NCBI GenBank assembly: GCA_963383645.1
Contig: OY726572.1
Span: 65,634,738 to 65,698,737, forward strand
Direction of reading: 5' to 3'
DNA: 64,000 bases
From: Muscardinus avellanarius
Lineage: Eukaryota > Chordata > Mammalia > Rodentia > Gliridae
A program made the position numbers and the translations under genes. Under the pieces are notes generated by a model. The model did not search any database. It was not told the origin of the DNA and saw nothing but the letters and a program-made list of their open reading frames with translations. Below are positions 1 to 12,317 of this stretch, in pieces (position 1 is the stretch's first letter; every line of letters begins with the position of its first letter).

Positions 1-879
1 AGAGCACGTTAAAGAAAACCAAATTAGCTTAGGAGTGCAACACACATCAAAACATTAAATAATTTAAATAGTTCTTAGTATAGCATGGATCCATACAAAC
101 ATGGGCACCCTTGGACTACTTGAGATGTACTAAGCTCAAATGTTTGGCAGGATTAAACCTGGAGGCTGATGCTAGAAAAATAGAATTCGAGAAGAAGTAC
201 TCTCTTGTGAAGGTCAGCCAGGACAAATGTTTAGCAAGGGCAGCCTCCTGGTCCCTGGTGCCAGGCCTAACTGTGTGTATGCTTGGGGCTGCAGGTTAGC
301 ATCTAGGCACAAGCTTAAGTAACATTCACCTCCCCTTCTTCCTCCCTAACAGAACCTCGGCTTTGTACAGGGAGCAATATGCACACTAAAACAAAAACTG
401 CATTTCCTGCCCTTCCCTAAGCTAGGTGCACCCAGTTAATATAGTCCTGATTCAGTCACATACAAGCAGAAATCTGCTGAGAATTTCTGAGAAAGTCTAA
501 TTTTCTGATGGAAATACTATCCCTTCTTGCTGTAGCCTCCTCCTTCTCTTTGTCTGGGAGGTAAATGGGAAGCTGGAAATGGAGTAGTTGGTTTGCAAAC
601 CTCCAAGAGGAAGATCACCGCCTGCTGATCATGACGGAGCAGAGAGATAGCAGCCCTGCATGTTAGCACTCTCCTTAGCCCCTGGCAGCTGACTTTCTAG
701 GTGACTAAAATAAACCCTTACTTGGCTAAGCCACTATGGCTGGGTTTCAGCTGGAGGAAAGTCTTAGCCAATACAGAGTGTTAAACAGACAAAGAGTTTC
801 CCTGTCCAACTGAGGCAGGATACAGAAATTTTAAAAATAAGTAGGAAGGGGATGTAAAAGAAGGACAATGAAATATAAT

Positions 880-1340
880 TTTAATTTCAAGTCCCACATA
901 ACTTTTCAAGCCTGTCACTTCCCAAGGCAGTCTCTATTCCAGTCTTGTTATTCCCAAATTCCTAGAAAATCTGTAAATCAAAAAGTTCCTGTATATTCAC
1001 CTACTTAAGAAAATCACCTTGTGTCCTGTTCACCAATCCACCAATAAATATTTGCTCAAAGAGAGATAGGATATTTTTGGAAGCCTATCATTTTAGGGGA
1101 CTTTCCAAGTTAGCTACTGAATCAGGTAAAGGAGATCACATCAGCCTAAGGATTTTAAGTATAGCCAGACTCATGCTATTATCACATACCTTCTCATACC
1201 CAACCTCACCAAGTTTCCTTTAAAAGAGAAGCTGGGAGCCCCGAGCACATTTTGCACTCTTGAGACAGTCCGCATTCTCACTTGAATGTGTATTTCTTAC
1301 ATCCCCCAATAAATCTCTGTGCCTGTACTAACACATGCTG
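880..1340 (+). mobile_element. Degraded solo LTR (family A, copy 1)
   Basis: The stretch ends with a promoter/poly-A-like block (AATAAATCTCTGTGCCTG at 1,309) and shares several collinear segments with 16,915-17,650. Both copies have CCCAAATTCCT then an A-rich part, a CTCATACC block, and AATAAATCTCTGTG versus AAATACATCTCTATG followed by CTGAAGTTCTTTT versus CTGAAATTCTTTT. This looks like an ERV1-type LTR; no internal genes are present. Confidence 0.45.
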
Positions 1341-1661
1341 AAGTTCTTTTCTGCTACATATGTCAAGGACCCCACTTGTCCTGAGTCCCCCCTTCTCTGA
1401 GAATTCTTCAGGACCCTCTTCAGGTGGTAACATCTCTTCTCTGGTGACACAACACGCTTTAGATTCAGCAGGGTAAATACAGGTTCTTGTCACAGACCCT
1501 TCTGAGCCTTTTATGTCCTAGCCACCTGGTGATACTCCAGGGATAGAGGGTAATGTCTCTCAAACTCTTTTAACCACAGAAACCTTTATTTCACGTTACA
1601 TCTCTTGGAAATAGTGTTACCAAACATTGGGAAATAGTGCTTCAAGTGTGCATGTGTTCTT

Positions 1662-1699
1662 CTCTCTCCCTCCCTCCCTCCCTCCCTCCCTCCCTCCCT

Positions 1700-1757
<58 letters not shown>

Positions 1758-1760
1758 TCT
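1662..1760. repeat. (CCCT)n followed by (CT)n
   Basis: A pure pyrimidine strand of about 100 bases, first CCCT units and then CT; a triplex-capable tract. Confidence 0.95.
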
Positions 1761-1869
1761 TTCCTCAGCCAAAGAAATGATGTGTTTTTCTAGAACCTAC
1801 AAATGTAAATTCTTAGTCAGAAATGAAACATACAACCATTGTGACTGCATACAACGGGGTTAAAGAGTG

Positions 1870-2050
1870 TCTGCCAAAAACTTATGTCCACCTGATACCT
1901 ATGAATTTATCCTTATTTAGAAATGTGCTCTATGCAGAGATGATCGAGTTAAGATGAGGTCATAGTGGATTAGGGTGAGTCCTAAATTGAATGGCCAGCA
2001 TCCTTAGAAGGAGACCTGAACATACAAAGCCACAGAGAAGCAAACCATGT

Positions 2051-2092
<42 letters not shown>

Positions 2093-2325
2093 GAAACTGG
2101 AATGGTGCAGCTGTAAGGAAAAGAATGCCTAGAAGCTGGCAAAACCTGAAGGTAGGGAGATCCAGGGAAGGATTCTCCCCTACACCCCCAAAGGGAGCAT
2201 GTCTATGCCAACATCTGGATTTTAGGCTTGTAGCCTTCAGAATGGTGAGAGATAGAATTCTGTTGTTTTCAGCCCTCTAGTTTGTGATACTTTGTTACGG
2301 CAGCTGCAAGAAACTAATACATTTT
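1870..2325 (+). mobile_element. MaLR-type LTR (MLT1-like), interrupted by poly-A
   Basis: It shows the MaLR pattern: AAGATGAGGTCATAGTGGATTAGGGTG in pieces (AAGATGAGGTCATAGTGG), then the end block GTGATACTTTGTTACGGCAG followed by AACTAATAC. An internal run of about 36 A occupies 2,053-2,088. Confidence 0.65.
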
Positions 2326-4271
2326 ATAACACCTTACAAAGTCTAAGTTGATGTAAATTTCTCCTGTGTCCAGGAAGGAGAATTAAAGGTCAGTGTTGAG
2401 GCCTGGCCATCTAGAGAGCCAGCCTTCCCCACCCTGCTCCTCCATCAGAATTTAGATTCTTGCAAGGAATATATATTCTTGTTGTCACTTTATCTTGAGA
2501 TCAAAGTGCATCTTGAAAACTCTGACATTAAGAATGGGAAAGTTGACTTTAAATAATAATGCCTTGAAGAACAGCTTTCCGGGAGCCCTGGGTTTGCCAT
2601 TAATTATCTGCCTTGCCTTGGGTCAATGCCTTCGGTTTTCTTGGCTTCATTTGTCTGATCTCTACAACTAAGGGTTGGATGGGCACATTTGATGGCCCCT
2701 TCCGCTTTGACATCTGGAAGTCTACTGGGAATGTTTCACATGCCTGACATTTGATGCCTGTTAGTTAGAAACATAAAGAGGGGCAGGGCTGGTTGGGATG
2801 CCAAGTCTGAGCAACCAGCCCTGGCTAATGCTAGCCTCCCTTGGAGCTTACTCCTTACAGATGTGCCCCCCTTTATAGTGGGGTCACATCCTAACAGGCT
2901 CGTCAGAATTTTAAAATATCATTATGTCAAGAATGCATTTCATGCCTATAACCTACCAAACATCATAGCTTAGCCCAACCTGCCTGAAATGTGCTCCAGT
3001 TGGCTAAAAACCACATAACACAAAGCCTATTTTATAGTAAGGTGTTCTTTGTCTCATATAATTTAACTTATATGAGACTTATAATCATATAATTTGTTGA
3101 ATAGAGACACTACAGAGAGTAGTGTCAGTTGTTCCCTGCTGTGAACACACAGCCGGTCAGGAGCCGCAGCTGCCTACTTCTACCCAGCATCTCGGGAGAG
3201 TACAGAACCATGTGCTGCAAGCCCAGGAAAAGATGGCGCTCCAAAGGGAATTTTCTACCAATTGTGTATGTCTTTTACACTATCATAAAGTAAAAAAAAA
3301 AAAGAATTTCTTTTGAGTCTTACTTCCTAGGGTATCTCTTAGAGCTGATCTAGAAGGAATGCACTGTTATGCTTGGGGTTAAGTTTGCACTGGCATATTA
3401 GAAGCCCTAATAAAGAGGAGTAATTCTTTAGAGAGGGGTAGAATCAAAATTTCTAGGACCAAAATAAATGTGTCTTCCTTCCCCACTCTTAGGAGAAAGT
3501 TTACAGTTATAAAACTAGGAAAATTGTCACATTACCAAAGATGTCTTTATTGTATAAACAAGTTTACTAAGGATTTCCTTTAAAATAAATGGCATGACAA
3601 AGCAATGGCTTGACTCAGGCTCTTAACCTAAATGACAAGAGTTTAGAATTTCTCATCATATGAACTGTGTTCCACCCACATGACCACAGAAGTTGCTTTT
3701 TCCTGAACCATTTCTCGTCATACTTTCTAAATGGGCTGACTAGCACACAGCACAGTATTCTCCAAATGGATGAACACATTGGACACATAGGAAAGCACCA
3801 TAGCTTGGAGCTTGGATGTCATTTTCTTAATATATCACACAGGCCTCAGAAAATGCAGTGATGTCATGAAAAATAGAAGAATCCCTGCTTTTCGCAAGGA
3901 CACAGAAGTCATGTCTTAGTAAGGGGCATCGAAATATTGTAATTAGCAGACGTAAGTAGTTTTAGTACCTTAAATGCATGCAGTCCTTGTCAAAAACAGC
4001 TCGGTGAAACCAAAAAGATTATAAATTCTATAACACTCAAACCCTCTGGACATTTCCCTACTGGCATTTGCAGTGTCATTTGTGCCTAGCAAGGGCATAG
4101 GAATTTTAAAATAAGAGACCGTTTCCCTAATTCTCTTACTATATATCAATAGTATCATTATTGTATTTACAATGAAGAATAAGAATAAAACAAAAAATTA
4201 ATTGGGTTTTTTAAAGTCATAAACTACAGGACTATATAGAGTTACTTAATTATGTTATAAAATGTATTCAC

Positions 4272-4690
4272 GGCTGGGCATGGAGTTGCACACCTGTAAT
4301 CCCAGTACTTGGGAGGCTGAGACAGGAGGATTACAGGTTCCAGACCAGTCTCTGCAACTTAGCCAGACCCTGTTTCCAAACAATAAAATTTTTTTTTAAA
4401 GGTCTAGGGAGCCAGGTGTGGTGGCACATGCTTGTAATCCCAGCATTCAGGAGGTGGAGACTGGAGGATCGCAGTTTGAGGACAGCCTCAGCTACTTAGC
4501 GAGGCCCTTTGCAACTCAGTGAGATCCTGTTTCAAAATAAAAGACTAAAAAAATAGTGCTGAGGGTGTAGCACGGAGGTGCAATGCCCTTGGATCCCATC
4601 CCTGGTACATCAAAATAAAATTTAAAAAAATTAAAAAAGGCTTGGAGATGGAACATCCCTGGGTTCAATCCCTAGTGTCCCCCCAAAAAG
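4272..4690 (+). mobile_element. B1-dID SINE split by a second B1-dID (4,411-4,630)
   Basis: The outer copy's B1 half (GGCTGGGCATGGAGTTGCAC) runs to 4,410, is broken by an inner same-strand copy starting GCCAGGTGTGGTGGCACATG, and its ID half resumes at 4,639 (GGCTTGGAGATGGAACATC). This is a simple nested insertion. Confidence 0.85.
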
Positions 4691-4845
4691 AAATTTATTT
4701 ACTTACTCATTCCATAAAGATTTACTGCCCATTTTGGATCTTTTTCTCAGCAAAAAAAAAAAATGAGATTAATATAATTTACTCATGAATATAATTTAAA
4801 GTAATTGTGATTATTAGACTTTCAGTATAAATAAAGATAAATATA

Positions 4846-5086
4846 AGCTGGACATGGTGGTGCACACCTGTAATCCCAGTATTTGGGAGGCTGAGACAGG
4901 AGGGTCACAGGTTCAAGACCAGCCTCAGCAACTTAGCAATACTCTCAGCAACCTAACAAGACCCCGTTTCAAGACAAAAAATAAAGAGGCTGGGGTTGTT
5001 GCTCGGGGGTAGGATGCTCTTAGACTCAATCCCCAGTAACTAACACACACACACACACACACGCGCGCGCGCGCACACATACAGAT
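4846..5086 (+). mobile_element. B1-dID SINE with a CA/CG repeat tail
   Basis: Full dimer from AGCTGGACATGGTGGTGCAC to CAATCCCCAGTAAC, followed at 5,043-5,084 by a CA tract that switches to (CG)n and back to CA, grown from the SINE tail. Confidence 0.9.
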
Positions 5087-5229
5087 AAATGTATATCATT
5101 AACACGGTCTGACATGTTGAAAGCACTGAATAATTATCAGCTACTATTATTATTCTGGAGCTAAGTGGAAAGATTTGGGATACGTACTGAGATTTGGGAT
5201 ACTGGACTGAGCCAAAAGAATCTGCTGAT

Positions 5230-6110
5230 GGATTAATGAGAAAGTGGAGAGAGAAACCAAGGACAATTCCAACATTTTTTGGCTTGATGGATGATACAAG
5301 GAAAATACAGAAAGAAGTAAGTTTGAGGAAAGAAACAGAGCTCTAAAGGGGCCATGATAGGTTTGTCTGGGATGCCTCTAAGACACCCATGTAGAGATGT
5401 CAAGGAAGCAGTCGGTCTAGAAGTCTGCTGCCCTGCTACTCAACACTAAAAGTCCCAAGTAATAAGTAATATCCCATGCCCAGCAGCATCAGCAGCGCCT
5501 GGGACATGCAGGACCCGGGCCCACCCCAGACCTGCGCAACTGGAATCGACAACCCACAGGTTCCCCAGGTGATCAGTATGCACATTAAACTTTGAGAAGC
5601 ACTGAGCTGGAGTTCTGGGGAGACAGAGACTTTGGAATTAACTGTATGCACATGGAGCCTCAGGCTAAGGCCTGGGTGAGCGCCCCTAGGGAGAGTGTGT
5701 AAGGGAGGGGAGGTGGCCCGGGCAGAGTCTGGGCCCGCTCACGCTTAGAGGTCTGAAGGGAGGAAAAGGAAACTGCACGGGAAGGAGGAGGCACCAGTGA
5801 GGCAAAGGACAAACCAGGAGGCCACTGGCAAGAAGTGGTCAGCTGAGCTGAATGCTGCTGACAGGCGGAGAAAGAAAAGAACAAGACTGCCATTCCACCT
5901 GCCAGCATGGACATCGGCATCATCATCTTCATCTTCGGCGCCCTCAGTGAAAGTAGCCTCAGTGGCACAGAAGGGGCAGAAGTTCAGTGTGCACAGGAGA
6001 CTTGGTGAGGATAGGATGTGAGGTAAGAAACAAAGGCAACTTGTGCAAGGGACCTTGCTGAGACTCTAAAGAAAACCTAAATGGAGTTGTGCCTGGAGAT
6101 GCTCGGTGGG
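5230..6110 (-). mobile_element. L2 LINE fragment
   Basis: Read on the plus strand this matches the L2 antisense pattern: GGATGCCTCTAAGACACCCA, then GTAGAGATGTCAAGGAAGCA, and further on AATGCTGCTGACAGG within an AGGA-rich context. The match is diverged. Frames within it are not genes. Confidence 0.55.
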
Positions 6111-7029
6111 AGATTAACTAGAGCACGATGGGGAGGATGGGAAGGATGGGGACGTGGCAACTGAGAGAGGCAGATGGGAGCGAGGCAGCGGCTGCTGATG
6201 CAGAAAGGGCAATTGTAAGAGTGGCGTTTTGGAGGTGAGAGGGAAAGGGGCTCCCAGCCCAGGAGGAAGGATGCTCCCTAGAGCAGGACCACTCACCCCG
6301 AGCAGCAGCTGGGGAGGTGGGGCTGGTGGTGGGAAGCTGGGGAGCTCTCGGCTCATTTTCTGTTTCTCAGTGAAGTCAGAGGAACCCACCAGAGTGGGAG
6401 GGGTGGGGGGGAAAGAGATTCAGAGGAAAAGGGAGGAGATTAGTCATTTTGGGAAGTGGGACAGTAAATGCCTCAGAATTGCCAGGTAGCTAGCGCAGGG
6501 TGCTTTTTTGAGACTTGTGGCCATGTATTTTTAAAGTTGCCCACGCTCTTCCATAGTATGCTTTGCTCCTCCAAAGATGTCTTTTACTGATGCAGAGGCA
6601 TGAAACAGGAGAAAGCGCCTCCTTCCCATCCACTCTCCTTATTCCTGTAAGCATTTTGTACGGTCACCATCGGCAGAGCAAGGCTAGACAAGGGAGTCAT
6701 CGCAGAGCAAGATGGTGACACAAAGGGACAGCAGCCGTCTGTCCTCTCCATGAGATTTATGGCTGTGGGTGATGCAGGAATTAGAGACAGGAAAACACAA
6801 GAGGCCTCCAGAGAGCGAGCTTTTCCTCCCGTTACTGCTCTTCACAAGAGCTGCTGGAGATCCCTCAGGAGACGAGGACTTTGGTAAACAGCACCAGAGA
6901 CTGCTAATTGCTCTTAACTGAGTTTTGAGCAAGCCCAAAGCCAGTGATGCCCTCTTGGTTACTTTCCCTCTGCTTGAAAACCAACAGAATTAAACAATCC
7001 CATAGTTCTTTGCAGTGCTCCCTAATCTT

Positions 7030-8120
7030 GTGACATAAGACCCATTTCTGTGATGTGAAAATCAAGAGCTAAAGCCTGGCTCCCCACTGAGCACACTGCG
7101 CCCACAGCACTCTCTCCCCACCCCTGGGGGACCCCCTCCCTGTGCCCCACAGCCACCTCCGCCTGTCTCCACTCCTTCACCAACCCCATGCCTTGGAAGC
7201 GCACCTCTTCCAACTGACATGCCGCCACCCATCCTGTGCCTCTTCTCCACACTTCTGGCCACTCCTCTCAATCTCTGAGGACATCAGCTCCTGGCTGACC
7301 ATGCTCTTCTCTGTCACTATCCTAGCTCATTCCCAATAGCTCCCACACCCACCCAGCAATCCACTTAACACCAGCCTTGCAGGTCCATGGCATCTAACAC
7401 CAGCCACCTCCTCCCATGGCCATGCCCCGGATCTTGCCATCACCAGCAAGATCACTACCTCCAACGTCTGGATGTCAATACCCTACTCCTTGGCCACTCC
7501 TTCCAGCCCACCTGCTCTGGTATTCCCCTCTACAATTATGCGACATCTCTGAGACCTCCTACTCACGTTTCACAATCCCCCAAACTCTGGTCTTCTCGTC
7601 TCGTCTCTCCTTGTTCGGGTTAAATCAGTCCAGATGGGTGACCACTGCCTCGCAGTGACCCCAAGCTCCTCTGCCCCTCACTCCCCCCACTGCTCACCTC
7701 TCAGATCCTGGGCTGGTTAAAGCCCTGCTGCTGGCCTGTGCCTGGGCACTTGACCTTTGCATAGCACTGCATAGAACAGACTCCCTCTGAAGGCTCCGCA
7801 CCCTCCTCAAGCGATTTCTTACCATGGCCAGGCAGTCGGCCCTTGCCTGGCTTACATGATGTTCTACAGCATCATTTCCCACCCACTCATCCCCTCGAGC
7901 CTCGAATAACACAATGAGAACGCCCTCAATCTGCCCGTACCGCTCACCTCCCCACTAACCCACCAGCCTCCCCTGGGACCGTGGCTGGCAGAACCACCTC
8001 CTGTCACTCCTTCTGACTGCCTGATTTCTCCTCTGCACAACCTTGGTCCTGTTTACTCATTTGAGTGTTTAGCTTCTGTCTCTCCTTACTGTTATTGTTG
8101 CTAGTAGACCGCCAGCAAAC
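7030..8120 (+). mobile_element. Possible ancient L2-like LINE fragment
   Basis: The long C/T-rich stretch has the composition and short phrases of L2 sense DNA (for example CCTTTGCATAGCACTGCATA and ACCATGGCCAGGCAG). No clear 3' end was found, so family assignment is weak. Several overlapping frames here are composition artefacts. Confidence 0.35.
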
Positions 8121-8547
8121 TTGAATATACATTTTCTCAAACATCTATTCACTTATCTCTCCCTTCTCTTCCCCTACCTCCCCGCCACCCCCCCCCAAAA
8201 AAAAATAGTGAGGCTATCTGAGATACTTATCTAAGTTTAAAAAATATTTACCAATCTAAAGGCATAAAAACTAGAACGTGGAGTAAGCAAATAAAACAAA
8301 ATGGAATCAGTATTGCAGCTTGTATTCCTCTTTCCCCTCTCCCTCCCTAGGGGACACCAAGCCCCTCAGAATGCAAAGCACAGATCCTCCAGGGAGGAGC
8401 AGGGGAAGCAGCCTGTGTGGGAGGGAAGCTTCACAACCCACAGCCCCACCTCATCCTGGAATGTCAAGTTCCTCTTAGGAAACACCCCACAGCCTGCCAC
8501 AGGCCCCCTGGTACAGTGCTGCCAGCGGCGTGGGGATGGGCATATGT

Positions 8548-8612
8548 GTTTTACTAGAACTAAACACTGAACCCAGAAGCACTCAACTGCTAAGCTACAT
8601 CTCTGACCCTAT

Positions 8613-8647
<35 letters not shown>

Positions 8648-8971
8648 TTTTATTTGTGGTGCTGGGAATTGAACCCAGAGGCATTCTACCCCCAGCTATA
8701 CCCATAGCCCAATTTTTTATTCTTTATTTTGAAACAAGGTCTCACTAAGTTGCAAAGGGCCTCACTAAGTAGCTGAGGCCAGCTACAAACCTGGGTCCTC
8801 CTGTCTCAGCCTCACATGTACTGGGATTACAAGCGTGTGCCACCACACCTGGCTCCTTTTTTATTTTTTGAGACAGAGTCTCACTAAGTTTCTGAGTCCA
8901 ACCTTGAACCTGTAATCCTGACACTACATCCCAAGTACTGGGATGACGGGCATGTGCCGCCACATACGCCT
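8548..8971 (-). mobile_element. B1-dID SINE split by another B1-dID (8,656-8,854)
   Basis: The outer ID half (8,548-8,598) and outer B1 half (8,855-8,971) are separated by an inner minus-strand copy whose A-rich tail has become a (TTTA)n array at 8,611-8,658. Confidence 0.85.
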
Positions 8972-9039
8972 CACTTTGCAGGCTTCTGAGATCAAGGAAG
9001 CATCCACATGGTTTGTCTGAGAATGGCAGAGCCTTGTTG

Positions 9040-9845
9040 ATATTCAAAAGACAAGCACACAACCCAAAGAGAGATGCTGTGACAGGCATATGAAAAGATG
9101 CTCCGCACCACTGATCACTGTGGGAAAGCAAACTGAAAGCATACGCTACTATATCTACTAAGAAGGCTAGAATTTTAAAACACAGACTGATAAGACAAAG
9201 AGTAGAGTAACTAGTACTCTCTTATACTGCTGGTTAGGAATGCAAATTGGCGCAGTCACTGCGGTAACAGTTTGGTAATTGTTTACTAAACTAAGCACTG
9301 GCTTATCACACTACACTGTCATTCCACTCCTAGAGATTTACCCAAGAGATCTGAAATCTTACATTCACACACATACAAAACTATGTGCCAATGTATGGTA
9401 TGGCTCGAGAGACATAATTGCCCCAAACTGGGAACAACCCAATATCTTTTAATGGATGAACAACAAATTGTATATCCATCTATTAGGCATACTAATCAGA
9501 AGTCAAAAGGAACTATTAATATTTGTAACAGCAAGGATAAATCTCAAAACAAAATATGCAACATGAAAAAAGCCTGGTGCAAAAGGCTACATAGTATGAG
9601 CCCATTTACATGGCTTTATGCAAAAGTCAGAACTAAAGGCAAAACTGAAGCCAGATGGGTGGTTGCTGAGTTCACTACAAAGGGTCATCAGGAGACTTTT
9701 TTTCAGTTTTGATTGTAGTGATGGCTACATGACTACATATTTTCAAAAGTCATAGAACTTTTATTTAGGGAAGAAAAAATATATACTGTATGCAGATTAT
9801 ATCTAAATGAGCTTGACTTTAAAAATACAAGTAAATAAAATAAAA
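9040..9845 (+). mobile_element. Old L1 fragment (end of ORF2 and 3' UTR)
   Basis: Recognised by GGTTAGGAATGCAAATTGGC, the AGAGATTTACCCAAGAGA block, GGGAACAACCCAATATCTTT, AATGGATGAACAACAAATTG and the 3'-UTR-like TGGGTGGTTGCTGAGT. Reading frames are broken; the element is inactive. Confidence 0.8.
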
Positions 9846-11036
9846 CAGCGTTCTATTAAACACCGAGGGGGATGCAGTAATGAAGAGTATCAGCAGCACA
9901 GCATCAGAACGAATCATCTTTTAAAAAATTGGTATCTGATCCTACTCTAGCCTTGAAAGTACCCACCTAATGATTAAGCACCTTCCCTGGCAGCCCAGGT
10001 TCATTTCCAGGTACCATCTAGCTGCCTGCCATCGGAGCTGGGCACTCATCCACCTCGGCCTCACCCTGAACAGGGCACAAAGAACCTCACTCCCGATCCA
10101 CAGCCACCAATGTCCTCTGATTGGAAGAATCAAAATGACTGACATCTGAAAGACCTTGCAGCAGTGTCTAAGCGCCTCCCCACGCCATCTTGCAGGTTCA
10201 GTAGCAAAATACGTCACTAAATCCTGTGATAACTGTACCATGGGAATTACAGAGTGGGAATAGAAACCTTTTTTTCTCAAAATCAGACGCACTTAAAAAA
10301 AAAACATTTTGGCAGGTGAAAGGTCATAGAGGACCTCATTAGGAGAGGTACCAGGACAGTTACAGGTGAGTCTGTGGACTTGCTCTGCAAACAGAAGCTC
10401 TGCTTTCTTGGTCCTACTCATTTTTCAGCAGACCTGCTCTTTCCAGGGCTACTTCCACTCACCCATACCATCTCTAGATTTAATTCACAATAAGAACCAG
10501 TCTTCTTTGCATAAACTGAAACTATAAATCTGCTTATAACATTGTCAACTGAAATGCCATTTGCTGGATGTGCCAGTGGCAGAATCTAGGATTTTTATCT
10601 CATTATTATAAGTCAACTCAATAGATTTATCCTTCAGCGATATTCTCTGTTTTTATTTTGTGTTTGAAGTTGACTAATGGTGAACATCAATGTTTAATGT
10701 GAAAGCCTCCTATTTTAATAAAATAGCAACACTACAAAACAGTAGACATTTGTAATGGAAAATATACAAAATTAAAGAACATACTACATTAAACCACAAG
10801 GACCCATTACCTAGTATCTTTGGAGTAGACTACAGTTTGTCTTGGAGATTCAGGTGATGCCTCCTGTTCCAATATAATCATGACCAACACCTCCTTCCAC
10901 CCCACAAATTGTGCCAGTTTAGATGACAGGTTATACTCAGCTTCAGCAATGACCAACTGATAGATGTTATCTCTCAATTCACCTCTAACCTCACTCATTC
11001 TCCCATACAAAAGATTGTTTTGAGATGAATTCTAGA

Positions 11037-11185
11037 GATTACAAAATTATGGGATAGCAGACATTTTAAAAGGAGACTCGACTCTTTAATGTTCTTAATC
11101 TTGATGTATTTTCTGCTTGGAAATAAATAGAACAAATATAAGCTTCCAAACTGAGAACAGTTTCACAGCCTGTAACATTGACAGA
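11037..11185 (+). repeat. Direct repeat, copy 1 (partner 12,177-12,317)
   Basis: About 145 bases are repeated at 12,177-12,317. Shared blocks include CTCTTTAATGTTCTTAATCT / TTCTTTAATGTCCTTAATCT, GATGTATTTTCTGCTTGGAA / GATATATTTTCTGCTTAGAA and AGTTTCACAGCCTGTAACA. Identity is high but not perfect. Confidence 0.85.
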
Positions 11186-11224
11186 CTCCATGCATGAATG
11201 TAATGGACATTTTTCACTTGTCTT

Positions 11225-11740
11225 ATTTATAATACTTTTATTGACACATTATAGTCTCACACCATAATGTAGTTCTCAGTGATAGTGACATACACGCACA
11301 CAGCCCCTAGTGGCTTTTGACCCAGCCCTTACTGGGTATTGAGATTGGCACTGGTATTCCCATATACTTATATAACGTCAATGAAAGAGATTCCTTCATT
11401 GATTCTCTCCCCCCAACCACCCATTCCCCTGGACCATCTCCCTGGCTCCACATGAATTTCTCCCCCATTATCTTAAGTCCCTGTGATATCCTGATTACTC
11501 CCTCGCTTCTGCATGTGAGAGAAAATATATGATCCTTTATGCTTCTGGCTAATTTCACTTAACATGTTCTAAGTCCACCTATTTTCCTGCAAATTACATA
11601 ATTTGTTTTTCTTTATTACTGAGTAGAATTTCATTGTGTATATAGCTCATAACTTTGTTATCTGTTCATCTGTTGATAGACACCTAGGTTGGTTCTATAA
11701 TTTGGCTGTTGTGAATTGTGCTGCTGTGAACTTGCAAAAT
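11225..11740 (-). mobile_element. L1 3' fragment, minus orientation
   Basis: The reverse complement shows L1 text: ACAACAGCCAAATTATAGAA, CCAACCTAGGTGTCTATCAA, CAGATGAACAGATAAC and the 3' UTR AGTGAAATTAGCCAGAAGC. It abuts a plus-strand L1 piece at about 11,740. Confidence 0.7.
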
Positions 11741-11952
11741 AGTACAGATGCTATGGAGATCATGTGGAAAATCCTCAGAAAATTGAGAATGGATCCACCA
11801 TAAGATCCAGCTATACCACTTCTGGGTATCTTTCCAAAGTGACTGAAATCAGAATATTATAGGAATATATACACATCCACGTTTATAGCAGCACAAGTCA
11901 CAACAGCCAAATATGAAACCAACCTAATATGTCTATAAAAAGGTGATAGATT
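11741..11952 (+). mobile_element. L1 fragment, plus orientation, paired with the inverted one
   Basis: It reads AAATCCTCAGAAAATTGAGA, AAGATCCAGCTATACCACTT, CTGGGTATCTTTCCAAAG and AGCAGCACAAGTCACAACAG, L1 ORF2 3' sequence. Its end (11,882-11,948) is an inverted copy of 11,665-11,735, as expected for a twin-primed L1. Confidence 0.7.
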
Positions 11953-12169
11953 GCCGGGCGTGGTGGCACACCCTTGTAATCCCCGCGCTTGGGAGGCTGA
12001 GACAGGAGGATCGCGCAGGTTCGAAGCCAGCCTCAGCTACTTAGTGAGGCTCTCAGCAACTTAGTGAGACCCTGTTTCCAAATAAAATATAAAATAGGTC
12101 TGAGAGTGTAGCCTGGCGGTAGAGGGCCCCTGGGTTCCACCCCCAGAACCACCAAAAAAAAAAAAAAAA
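11953..12169 (+). mobile_element. B1-dID SINE, intermediate subfamily
   Basis: A full copy with the GGTCTGAGAGTGTAGC right half and a poly-A tail. Flanking duplication TGATAGATT (11,944-11,952 and 12,172-12,180) shows insertion at the edge of the L1. Confidence 0.92.
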
Positions 12170-12176
12170 GATGATA

Positions 12177-12317
12177 GATTATAAAATTATAGACATTTTA
12201 AGAGGAAATTTGATTCTTTAATGTCCTTAATCTTGATATATTTTCTGCTTAGAAATGAATAGAACAAATCTAAGCTTCCAAACTGATGGTAGTTTCACAG
12301 CCTGTAACAATAACAGA
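12177..12317 (+). repeat. Direct repeat, copy 2
   Basis: Second copy of 11,037-11,185, same orientation. The pair brackets the inverted L1 (11,225-11,952) and a SINE. Confidence 0.85.
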
